Source of the DNA: a virus
Reading direction: 5' to 3' (one strand)
DNA: 64,000 bases
IMG/VR virus record: IMGVR_UViG_3300015242_000020
Location: 62,001 to 126,000 of that record
Under the pieces are notes generated by a model that was given only the letters and a program-made list of their open reading frames with translations, ran no database searches and was not told the DNA's origin. Positions 56,366 to 62,823 of the stretch are shown here, one piece after another. How positions within the stretch are numbered: position 1 is the stretch's first letter; every line of letters starts with the position of its first letter. A program made the position numbers and the translations under genes.

Positions 56366-56785
56366 CTACGTCCGGGCGGCAAGCCGGTCGACGATGGGCT
56401 GGGCAAAATACGGATCCGAGCCCTTCGTGAAGCGATTCACGGATATCGGCGCGTTCTTCCACCAGCCGTCGCACACGGTGAAGGCGTGCTCGGCGATGGG
56501 GCCGGCCTGCTCGCCCCACTGGGTGAGGAACCGCCGGAAAATGGCAGCCTCTTTCACCGCGTCACGCGGGATGGATCCACCACGCCGGGTCTCGATCTGG
56601 GCGATCACGTAGTCGCGGAGCTGACTCCAAGACCACGAGGTCGAGTCAGTGGCCACGTAGTCGCGGCGCTCGGAGACCGCCACCGCCACGGTCTGGGTGA
56701 CTTGAGGGGTGACCTCCGTGGTGGCGGTCTGGCTCTGTTGCCGCCGGACCGAGTAGGGGACGTCAAAACAACGCAGCTGCGTCAT
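56366..56785 (-). CDS. Replication-linked hypothetical protein, 139 aa
   Basis: Thr/Val-rich N-terminus (TEVTPQVTQTVAVAVSERRD), a helical middle (LRDYVIAQIETRRGGSIPRD) and a Trp/Phe C-terminus. Four bases before the loader gene. May help the loader or helicase; no family recognised. Confidence 0.62.
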   Translation of the reverse strand: MTQLRCFDVPYSVRRQQSQTATTEVTPQVTQTVAVAVSERRDYVATDSTSWSWSQLRDYVIAQIETRRGGSIPRDAVKEAAIFRRFLTQWGEQAGPIAEHAFTVCDGWWKNAPISVNRFTKGSDPYFAQPIVDRLAART

Positions 56786-56814
56786 GATCAGGGGCCTTTC
56801 AAGGGAAGTCGGGC

Positions 56815-57150
56815 CTACAGTGTTTTGTTGTGGTCGTGCTGCTCGATGCTCTTCCGGAACGGCCCGACCGCTGAGTCGATGACCTTCCGGAGTTCTTCTG
56901 GTTCACTACTCAAGAGATCTTCGTGGAATATCCGTATGGTTATATTCCCCTTAGGGAACAGAACACTTTGATCTGGATGATCCCGGGGAATCAAGGCTAT
57001 GTGGTAATCATCTAATCCGCAAACAAATCCTAGAACTTCTTCGCTGCCGGCCTGGGTGATGCTCACCAGCCGTCCTTTGAGGACAGCAATCCGGATGTGT
57101 TTGTCGGATACTCCCGACCCACGCCGTGGGCTGGCCACCGTGACTGTCAT
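56815..57150 (-). CDS. Sm-like (Hfq/LSm-type) protein candidate, 111 aa
   Basis: ATG 57150 with GAGAGGGG upstream. The segment KGRLVSITQAGSEEVLGFVC and GLDDYHIALIPRDH, then KGNITIRIFHE, follows the strand order of an Sm fold (Sm1-like G..V, then D..N/H..L, then K/R-G..I.I). Actinobacteria lack a canonical Hfq, so a phage-encoded Sm-like protein would be notable. The assignment rests on pattern only. Confidence 0.55.
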   Translation of the reverse strand: MTVTVASPRRGSGVSDKHIRIAVLKGRLVSITQAGSEEVLGFVCGLDDYHIALIPRDHPDQSVLFPKGNITIRIFHEDLLSSEPEELRKVIDSAVGPFRKSIEQHDHNKTL

Positions 57151-57172
57151 CGACACCCCTCTCGAATTGCCA

Positions 57173-57186
57173 AGATACTTCTACCT
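57173..57186. promoter_or_regulatory. Family-B palindrome upstream of Sm-like gene
   Basis: AGATACTTCTACCT, 23-36 bases upstream of the start codon, separate from the ribosome site. Confidence 0.6.
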
Positions 57187-57217
57187 CCATCGAGGGGTCC
57201 GGCCAGTTTTAGGGCGT

Positions 57218-57260
57218 AAAAAATCCCCGTCCGTGCCGAGCCGGACTGGTCGTGACGGGG
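57218..57260 (-). terminator. Rho-independent terminator
   Basis: On the minus strand: CCCCGTC(22)GACGGGG followed by A and TTTTTT (57223-57218). Lies between the exonuclease gene and the Sm-like gene. The clearest U-tailed terminator in the window. Confidence 0.8.
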
Positions 57261-57329
57261 GCTAAAACGTACTTCACGTGCGATTGGCGGTGACGGTACT
57301 CACTGAAGAGTGCCGTTGCAAGCGTGGTC

Positions 57330-58208
57330 TCAGACCGTAGTCGTTTGGTTCCACAATCGGCCGGATTCCAGCCGATCGAGCACGGTCTGCATTTGCAGGC
57401 TACGCAAAAACATCACCAGGTTCCGGTAGGCCTCCGACGGCGGGGCAACCGGCTGGTAGTCCCTCGGGACCCGCAGCACGTATCCCATGGACTGCTCGGG
57501 GTGCCGCAGATCCACCAGTGCATAGGCCAGCGCGGCCGTGGCGCGATCTTCAGGGCTGAGTGAGCCTAGGAGGGCCGGCCAGTCGAATTCGTGGCTCAGC
57601 AGCATCTTCAGCCCCCTTTTCGGCCCGATCTTCTCCAAGCCCTTGACTCCGTCGCCTGGATCTCCCATGAGTGCCATCAGGTAGGGCAACTGAGCCGGCG
57701 TGCAGCCGTACTTGGTCTGGACAGCCTCCGGGGTCCACACCGCGAAGGAGTCGGCTGAGACCGGAACCTGGATCACCCGATCGGAGACCAGCTGGCGCAG
57801 GTCATGGTCATCGGAGACGATGACGATCTCCTCCGCATCCGACCAGAGCGCGTGGCCGGCAATGAGGTCATCGGCCTCGTAACCGGCCAACCGCTGCTGG
57901 GCGATACCGGCCAGGTCAAGGAAGACATCCATCAGCCGAAACTGCTCGGCGTGATCCTCACCCGGAGGACGGTTGGCCTTGTAGGTGGAGGAGAGGCCCA
58001 GTCGGTGGGTGGAGCGGCCCCCATCCCAGCAGGCCATTACCTGATCGGGGGCGTGTTCGCGGATATGCCGGCTGATGGAGTTGATGAAGAAAAACAGCGC
58101 GGCGGTGGGCAGACCGTTGACGCTCAGCTCGCCGACGTTCCCGTTGAACGCGACCTTGATCGCTTTGACCGCGATGTTATTGGCGTCAAAGATCAGCAGC
58201 TTGCTCAT
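57330..58208 (-). CDS. 5'-3' exonuclease (FEN/T5 D15 family)
   Basis: 292 aa. MSKLLIFDANNIAVKAIK gives the first Asp; QVMACWDGGRSTHRLGLSST the second region; RLAGYEADDLIAGHAL and EEIVIVSDDHDLRQLVS supply the metal-binding EADD and DD clusters. GDPGDGVKGLEKIGPKRGLK is the helix-hairpin-helix DNA-binding motif. Removes primers and flaps; needed because DnaE lacks such activity. Confidence 0.87.
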   Translation of the reverse strand: MSKLLIFDANNIAVKAIKVAFNGNVGELSVNGLPTAALFFFINSISRHIREHAPDQVMACWDGGRSTHRLGLSSTYKANRPPGEDHAEQFRLMDVFLDLAGIAQQRLAGYEADDLIAGHALWSDAEEIVIVSDDHDLRQLVSDRVIQVPVSADSFAVWTPEAVQTKYGCTPAQLPYLMALMGDPGDGVKGLEKIGPKRGLKMLLSHEFDWPALLGSLSPEDRATAALAYALVDLRHPEQSMGYVLRVPRDYQPVAPPSEAYRNLVMFLRSLQMQTVLDRLESGRLWNQTTTV

Positions 58209-58888
58209 TCGGTCTCGACCACCCTCATCACCGTGAGCCCAGGTATGTTGCCGTGCTCGTCCTCGTCGTCGAACTCGGCGATGTAGTCCCCCAGGTCCAG
58301 CTCGTGCAGCCCGGAGATATGCACCGGTCGGGTGGCGTTGAACAGCATCGGAGTGTAGGCGGCGGGGTGTACCTCGGCGGCACGCTCATCCTGTTCAGCC
58401 GAGTGCTGGGTCCGCTGGGCAGCGGGGTAGCCGTGCCGGTCGTTGGGGTCTTCGGCCGGGGCGATGACAGCCTGCTGCTGGCTCTCCCGGATCTTGGCCT
58501 GGGCACCGGTGGCGGCGGAAAACTGCTCGGCCACCAGGTCCGGCTCGGGGATCTCGGGGACGTCCTCGACCGACCGCACGTCACCGCAGCCGGGAACCGA
58601 GCAGGCGATCTTGGTGTGGGTGGAGTTCATGACGTAGCGGTGCTGGTGGACCGAGGAGGGCTCAGGCGCCGGATGAGAGCCGGCCTGTGCGGCGGCCCAT
58701 TGCTGCCACTCCCGGATGGAGCGGGGGCTCTCCATGGCGTAGCAGGGCTCGCCGGTGCCGCTGTCCAGATGCCCCTGGGGTCGACTACAGGGCCACAGTG
58801 CTCCGGCGATCTCCACCTCATGGCCGCACTTGGGCACACCATGGGCGACCGGCGCCGGCTGGAGGGTCGAGGGGTCTAGTGAGGTCAT
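58205..58888 (-). CDS. Zinc-binding hypothetical protein, 227 aa
   Basis: Cys/His sites: VPKCGHEVEIAGALWPCSRP with GHLDSG and CYAMES, then KIACSVPGCGDV. Middle is disordered and Gln/Ala-rich; the C-terminus is acidic (EFDDEDEHGN). Start lies in a family-B palindrome with GGAGAG as ribosome site. Precedes the exonuclease gene. Function unknown. Confidence 0.64.
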   Translation of the reverse strand: MTSLDPSTLQPAPVAHGVPKCGHEVEIAGALWPCSRPQGHLDSGTGEPCYAMESPRSIREWQQWAAAQAGSHPAPEPSSVHQHRYVMNSTHTKIACSVPGCGDVRSVEDVPEIPEPDLVAEQFSAATGAQAKIRESQQQAVIAPAEDPNDRHGYPAAQRTQHSAEQDERAAEVHPAAYTPMLFNATRPVHISGLHELDLGDYIAEFDDEDEHGNIPGLTVMRVVETE

Positions 58889-58898
58889 ACTTCTATCT
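58887..58898. promoter_or_regulatory. Family-B palindromic site at start codon
   Basis: ATACTTCTATCT; minus strand GGAGAGATAGAAGTATG contains the ribosome site and start of the 58205-58888 gene. Confidence 0.65.
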
Positions 58899-59357
58899 CT
58901 CCATCGTGAGGGCTAGTGGTCCACCGGACTCCAGGTGGGGCCGCATGATGTCGCCGACGGTACGGCCGTCATTGGTAACTATGTCGCTGAGAAACTCGCG
59001 GTCGATCGTGCTGATCCCGTCCTCGATCGCCACCAGCTTGGCCTTGATCACCATGACCAGCGAGCGCCAGCGCCGACGGACCTCCTGCTCGTAGGCCTGC
59101 TGGGCCTGCGCGGTGCCCCGCCGCTGCCGGGTCGGGGTCAGGGTGAACTTCGGGTCATCTCGGGCGGGCATGGGGATCGCCATCCGGATGCTGCGGCCAC
59201 CGACCTGAAAGGCGATCACCTGCTGGTAGCGGTCGGCGTCCGGGCCGTGCTCCCAGATGTAGCCGAAGGAGGTGGCGCCGTACTTCTGCAGGATCTTCTC
59301 CAGCTCGGCGCGAGACCGCTCGGCCGGCACCGAGGTCCCGGAGGCGTAGGAGGACAT
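58893..59357 (-). CDS. Conserved-type phage protein, 154 aa
   Basis: N-terminal helix ERSRAELEKILQKYGATSFG, a beta core IAFQVGGRSIRMAIPMPARD and a long helix QEVRRRWRSLVMVIKAKLVA. This combination recurs widely in actinophage genomes without known function. The start follows directly after a family-A palindrome, with no ribosome site visible. Confidence 0.7.
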   Translation of the reverse strand: MSSYASGTSVPAERSRAELEKILQKYGATSFGYIWEHGPDADRYQQVIAFQVGGRSIRMAIPMPARDDPKFTLTPTRQRRGTAQAQQAYEQEVRRRWRSLVMVIKAKLVAIEDGISTIDREFLSDIVTNDGRTVGDIMRPHLESGGPLALTMER

Positions 59358-59359
59358 TT

Positions 59360-59373
59360 CTAGGGATTCTTAG
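59360..59373. promoter_or_regulatory. Family-A palindrome in 18-base intergenic gap
   Basis: CTAGGGATTCTTAG fills the gap between the 59376 stop and the 59357 start codon. It replaces a ribosome site here, so control of translation or of a near-leaderless transcript is possible. Confidence 0.6.
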
Positions 59374-59375
59374 AA

Positions 59376-59918
59376 TCAGTCGTCCGACGGGAGGTAGCCG
59401 TGGATCTTTCCGATCGCGTTCAGCGCGGTGAGAGCGTGCACGGCGGTCTGCCCGGAGATCCGGTGGTTTTGCACCAGCGCGTGGGTGAGCCGCTCGATGG
59501 TGCCCAGGTCATACACCCGGAATGAGGATTCCGAGCGCCGGACCTCGATGGGCTCCCCGTTGTAGGTGAGGTTCTTCTCCCGCATCCGAAGCCAGTGATC
59601 GGTCATCCCGTAGAAGGTCTTGGCCACCTCCTTTACCGAAAACGTCGGCAGCACCGTGGTATCGATGTCGGCGAACATCAGCCTGTCGGGATCCAGCCCG
59701 GCCGGGGTGACCTCGATGGTCTCCACCGGCTGGGCGTGCTTGTGTTGCGCCGGCTTGCGGACGGCCCTCTTGGTGGTCTTCACCGGTGCCGTACGGGGAG
59801 CCTTGGGCGCGGCCTTCTTGGCCGTCTTACGGGCGGTCGGGGGGGCTTCCTTCACCGGCTCGACGAAGGTCAGATCAGCCGGTCCTCTCCGGCGGGCGGG
59901 GGTCTTGGCTCGGGTCAT
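59376..59918 (-). CDS. Histone-H1-like tail plus HTH-type domain
   Basis: 180 aa, start ATG 59918 (MTRAKTPARRRGPAD). Residues ~5-65 are Lys/Ala/Pro/Arg-rich (ARKTAKKAAPKAPRTAPVKT), like histone-H1 or mycobacterial HU tails. The C-terminal ~110 residues contain FSVKEVAKTFYGMTDHWLRM, an HTH of MerR-like type, and a helical end. Probably binds phage or host DNA non-specifically through the tail and specifically through the HTH. Confidence 0.7.
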   Translation of the reverse strand: MTRAKTPARRRGPADLTFVEPVKEAPPTARKTAKKAAPKAPRTAPVKTTKRAVRKPAQHKHAQPVETIEVTPAGLDPDRLMFADIDTTVLPTFSVKEVAKTFYGMTDHWLRMREKNLTYNGEPIEVRRSESSFRVYDLGTIERLTHALVQNHRISGQTAVHALTALNAIGKIHGYLPSDD

Positions 59919-59973
59919 GTCGCACCTTTCACGGTGGTCGAGGTTGGGTCGTTGCGCCGTGGAGGGCAGACAG

Positions 59974-60010
59974 CATCCCGCCACGGAGAAGCGATCTCCG
60001 TGGCGGGATG
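59974..60010 (-). terminator. Strong hairpin terminator
   Basis: Perfect 16-bp stem CATCCCGCCACGGAGA/TCTCCGTGGCGGGATG with a 5-base loop, between the 60033 stop and the 59918 start. Confidence 0.75.
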
Positions 60011-60032
60011 AAGCGCTATGCGGGGCACGGCA

Positions 60033-60761
60033 TCACCCCCGGGAGCGCTTCTTGATCGTGATCTGGCTCTGCTTGCGGCCAGGTGAGGTGCCGTACTTGG
60101 CCAGGATGCCCAGCAGCTCGGGGTCTTTCGCGATGGCCTTGGCTGCCTTGGCCGGCTCTATGACCCGCTTGACCTCAGGGGTCCCAGTCAGGGCGAAGTA
60201 CTGGTCCTTGGAGATCAGACCGGCCTCAAACGCCCGGAATAGGGTCACCGAGTTGTAGGTGGGGGCGAAGTTCTGGAGCGTGCGGGCGATCTCTCGGTCG
60301 GTGCCGTCGATGGCGTCGGAGTTCTTCACCAGCAGGTGGCCGTTGGCGTCCTTGTCCTGCCCCTCGGCTAGGCCGGACTTCTCCGCGACCCGGTCCAGGT
60401 GGTTGTGCAGGATGTGTCGTAGCGCCTCCTTGCGGTCGCCCACCAGCTTCTCGATCGTGGTGATCGCGCTGCGCTCGGAGTCGACGGACTTCTTCTCCGG
60501 TGCAGTCAGGGCGCGCGCGGCGCTGGGGTTGACCACACCGAATAGCTCCGGCAGCGCCTTGAGCGCAGCCAGGTGCTGCTCGGTGATCTGCTGTGGCTCC
60601 GGGACGGTGCCTTCGACCTTCTCCGGAGCGGGGGCCAGGCCAACGACCTTGAGGATCTCGATCAGGTCGGTGCCAGACAGGATCAGCCGTCGCGCGATCT
60701 CCGCTGTCTCGGCGGTGATCTCGATGGCGGTGGTGGGGGTGGCAGTGCCGGTCGCGGTCAT
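60033..60761 (-). CDS. Hypothetical helical protein, 242 aa
   Basis: Thr/Ala-rich N-terminus, then IEITAETAEIARRLILSGTD and a long helical body (KKSVDSERSAITTIEKLVGD, KEALRHILHNHLDRVAEKSG). Ends in a basic KQSQITIKKRSRG. First gene after the promoter at 60803-60832. No family recognised. Confidence 0.64.
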   Translation of the reverse strand: MTATGTATPTTAIEITAETAEIARRLILSGTDLIEILKVVGLAPAPEKVEGTVPEPQQITEQHLAALKALPELFGVVNPSAARALTAPEKKSVDSERSAITTIEKLVGDRKEALRHILHNHLDRVAEKSGLAEGQDKDANGHLLVKNSDAIDGTDREIARTLQNFAPTYNSVTLFRAFEAGLISKDQYFALTGTPEVKRVIEPAKAAKAIAKDPELLGILAKYGTSPGRKQSQITIKKRSRG

Positions 60762-60802
60762 GGCGTGCTCCTAAGGAAGTTGAAGTGACCGTGGACATGG
60801 TC

Positions 60803-60832
60803 AGCATACAGGGATTCTTAGAAGCTCCACAA
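60803..60832 (-). promoter_or_regulatory. Sigma70-type promoter with family-A operator in the spacer
   Basis: On the minus strand: TTGTGG (60832-60827), an 18-base spacer, then TATGCT (60808-60803). CTAAGAATCCCTGT (60821-60808) occupies the spacer. It follows directly after the terminator at 60845-60878. Confidence 0.7.
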
Positions 60833-60844
60833 GGGGGTCCGACA

Positions 60845-60878
60845 CACGAAACCCCCGCCGTGGGGGCGGGGGCTCGTG
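60845..60878 (-). terminator. Hairpin terminator
   Basis: CACGA-A-ACCCCCGCC pairs with GGCGGGGGC-TCGTG over a short loop, between the holin-like gene and the promoter at 60803. Confidence 0.68.
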
Positions 60879-60934
60879 GTGTTCGCTGCAGCGATTATCG
60901 ATCGGTTTCTTGACGGAGGAGACTCCAACATACC

Positions 60935-61585
60935 TCAGACGCGGGGGCCAGGGCCCCAGCTTCCGCGCCACGGCCCGAAGATCAGCGCCAGGATCACACC
61001 GACCACCAGCAACACGATGCCGGGGGTGAGCATCCAGTGCGCCGAGGCCAGCGAGGTCACGTGCGGGGCGATCAGGCCGATTACGAGCCCGACGATGCCG
61101 AGCACGATCAGGAGGTAGGCCAGCGAGCCCACCGGAGCAGCTCCACCGTCACCCTTGGGTGGGGTGATGACGTTTCCGGTCGGTGGGGTCTGGTCGGCCG
61201 GGAGCGGGTCGCCGACGGCGTGCTTGGGGCCGGCGTCGGTGGGGAGGTTCTTGGTGATGTCCATGATCAGGCTCTTACCCAGATTTAGCCCGGACTGCTC
61301 CAGCTGAGGACCACCAATGTGCTTGGTGATCGCGATGTAGGAGACCACCGAGGCCGTCAGCGCGCTCAGGATGGCCTGCACGAACGCCTGCCAGTCATAG
61401 CCACCATCAGTGGCCACCAGGACGCCAATGGCGCCAGTGAGGGCCGCCAGTACAGCATTGAGGCCGCCCTTGAACCAGCTGGGGGCGTTGGCGTGGGCTA
61501 GCCACGCCACCACGAGGGGAACCAGCAGGCCGACGAGCTGCACCACCTCCGAGGCGGTGAGACTCAAACCGTGAATCTGAAACAT
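60935..61585 (-). CDS. Holin-like multi-TM membrane protein, 216 aa
   Basis: ATG 61585 with GGAGATAGAACT upstream. Hydrophobic segments near residues ~12-30 (VVQLVGLLVPLVVAWLAHA), ~40-57 and ~65-85 in the N-terminal half. A Pro/Gly-rich linker follows, then two further TMs near the C-terminus (SLAYLLIVLGIVGLVIGLIA, TPGIVLLVVGVILALIFG). N-terminal region resembles phage holins with SWFKGGLNAVLAALTGAIG. The extra C-terminal TM pair is unusual. Confidence 0.66.
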   Translation of the reverse strand: MFQIHGLSLTASEVVQLVGLLVPLVVAWLAHANAPSWFKGGLNAVLAALTGAIGVLVATDGGYDWQAFVQAILSALTASVVSYIAITKHIGGPQLEQSGLNLGKSLIMDITKNLPTDAGPKHAVGDPLPADQTPPTGNVITPPKGDGGAAPVGSLAYLLIVLGIVGLVIGLIAPHVTSLASAHWMLTPGIVLLVVGVILALIFGPWRGSWGPGPRV

Positions 61586-61595
61586 AGTTCTATCT
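61584..61595. promoter_or_regulatory. Family-B palindromic site at start codon
   Basis: ATAGTTCTATCT; minus strand GGAGATAGAACTATG contains ribosome site and start codon of the holin-like gene. Identical to the site at 5683. Confidence 0.68.
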
Positions 61596-61599
61596 CCTG

Positions 61600-62751
61600 T
61601 CAGGGGATCGGGGACGGGGATGCGCAGACTGCCCACATCTGCGAGGTGTCGTACGGCATCGGGGCGGGCTCGGTGGTCAAGGTGTAGCCATCGGGACAGT
61701 TAGGGCCAGCCGGTCCCGAGGGGCCAACGGGACCGGGGGAGCCGGTATCACCGGTGGGACCTTGCGCCCCGGGATCGCCCTGGTCTCCCTTTGGCCCCTG
61801 CTCACCCTGGGCGCCGACCACGTGGCCGACGTCCTTGGAGGTGTCGTTGCCGGCGGCGTCCTCGGTGGTGATGATCAGGTCGCCGGAGGTGCCATCGATC
61901 TTGGTGCCGACGATAGAGGTGCCGTTGGCGCCCACCACCTGACCCAGGTCAGCGGTGGTGTTGTCGCTGTAGACCACGATCAGATGACCGGCCTGGATGG
62001 TGGTGCTGGTCACGCCTCGGCCGGCGGCGCCGGTATCCCCGGTGGCGCCCTTGGGTCCGACGATCGGGCCGAGATTCTTGTCGGTTCCGTCGTCGTAGTT
62101 GATCACCAGGTCGGTGCCGGAGATCGAGGTGTCGGAGATCCCCCGGCCGGCGTCGCCCTTGTCTCCCTGCCGGCCCCGGGCGCCGTGATTGCCCTGCGGC
62201 CCCCGGATGTTGCCGACGTCCTCGGTGGATCCGTCGGTGTAGGAGACCAGCAGCTCACCGGTGGAGTCGACCTGGGTCTTGATGATGCCCTTGCCGGGGA
62301 CGCCGGGTGCTCCCGGGGAGCCGGGAGCACCGGGGAGCGCGGTCTGCCCGGTGATCTTCTTGATGGTCTCGCCGGGGCTCTGCACCGGACAGGCGTGATG
62401 CAGCCGCTTCAGCTCCTTGCAGAGCGTGTCCACGTCGGTGGCCACCGCCTGGGCGGCCTGCCCATTCTTGGTCGCGGTGGCCTTGGCCTGGGCCTGCCCG
62501 GTCTGGGCGGTGTCTCGGGCCTTGTACGCCCGGTCGGATCGGGCGTAGGCCAGCAGAGAGAGGACTAGCACCAGCAGCAGCACACAGACCGCGAGTAGCA
62601 GACCGGTACGCCGGACGATCAAGCCGACGAGCTTGGCTCGCGGCGTGGCATGGACCGGCGGACTGCTCACAGATTCGAGCCTCTGATTGCGGAAGGATCC
62701 CTCACTGCTTAGGGACCCGATGCGCAAGCCGACCACAGGGTCGTAGGACAT
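61600..62751 (-). CDS. Membrane-anchored collagen-like protein
   Basis: 383 aa. Cytoplasmic N-terminus, one TM (LLLAVCVLLLVLVLSLLAYA, ~50-70) and a short coiled region with CKELKRLHHACPV. Gly-x-Y stretches follow (GAPGSPGAPGVPGKG, GPQGNHGARGRQGDKGDAG, GEQGPKGDQGDPGAQGPTGD). They alternate with three repeated beta modules of the form LVxxYxDGTxxxLGxVxG (ELLVSYTDGSTEDVG, DLVINYDDGTDKNLG, HLIVVYSDNTTADLG). Ends in a Cys-containing CPDGYTL..WAVCAS cap. Collagen-like phage proteins are usually fibres; a TM anchor suggests host-surface display instead. Confidence 0.78.
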   Translation of the reverse strand: MSYDPVVGLRIGSLSSEGSFRNQRLESVSSPPVHATPRAKLVGLIVRRTGLLLAVCVLLLVLVLSLLAYARSDRAYKARDTAQTGQAQAKATATKNGQAAQAVATDVDTLCKELKRLHHACPVQSPGETIKKITGQTALPGAPGSPGAPGVPGKGIIKTQVDSTGELLVSYTDGSTEDVGNIRGPQGNHGARGRQGDKGDAGRGISDTSISGTDLVINYDDGTDKNLGPIVGPKGATGDTGAAGRGVTSTTIQAGHLIVVYSDNTTADLGQVVGANGTSIVGTKIDGTSGDLIITTEDAAGNDTSKDVGHVVGAQGEQGPKGDQGDPGAQGPTGDTGSPGPVGPSGPAGPNCPDGYTLTTEPAPMPYDTSQMWAVCASPSPIP

Positions 62752-62754
62752 AGA

Positions 62755-62779
62755 GACGGCCCCCGTAGAGGGGGCCGTC
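62755..62779 (-). terminator. Hairpin adjoining the collagen-like gene start
   Basis: Perfect 10-bp stem GACGGCCCCC/GGGGGCCGTC with a 5-base loop, ending 3 bases before the ATG at 62751. Its GGGGG is the only ribosome-site-like sequence, so folding could block translation as well as end transcription of the helicase unit. Confidence 0.62.
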
Positions 62780-62823
62780 GGGCCGAGACTTCTAGCCCCG
62801 GCGGGGTATCACGCGAGTGTAGC

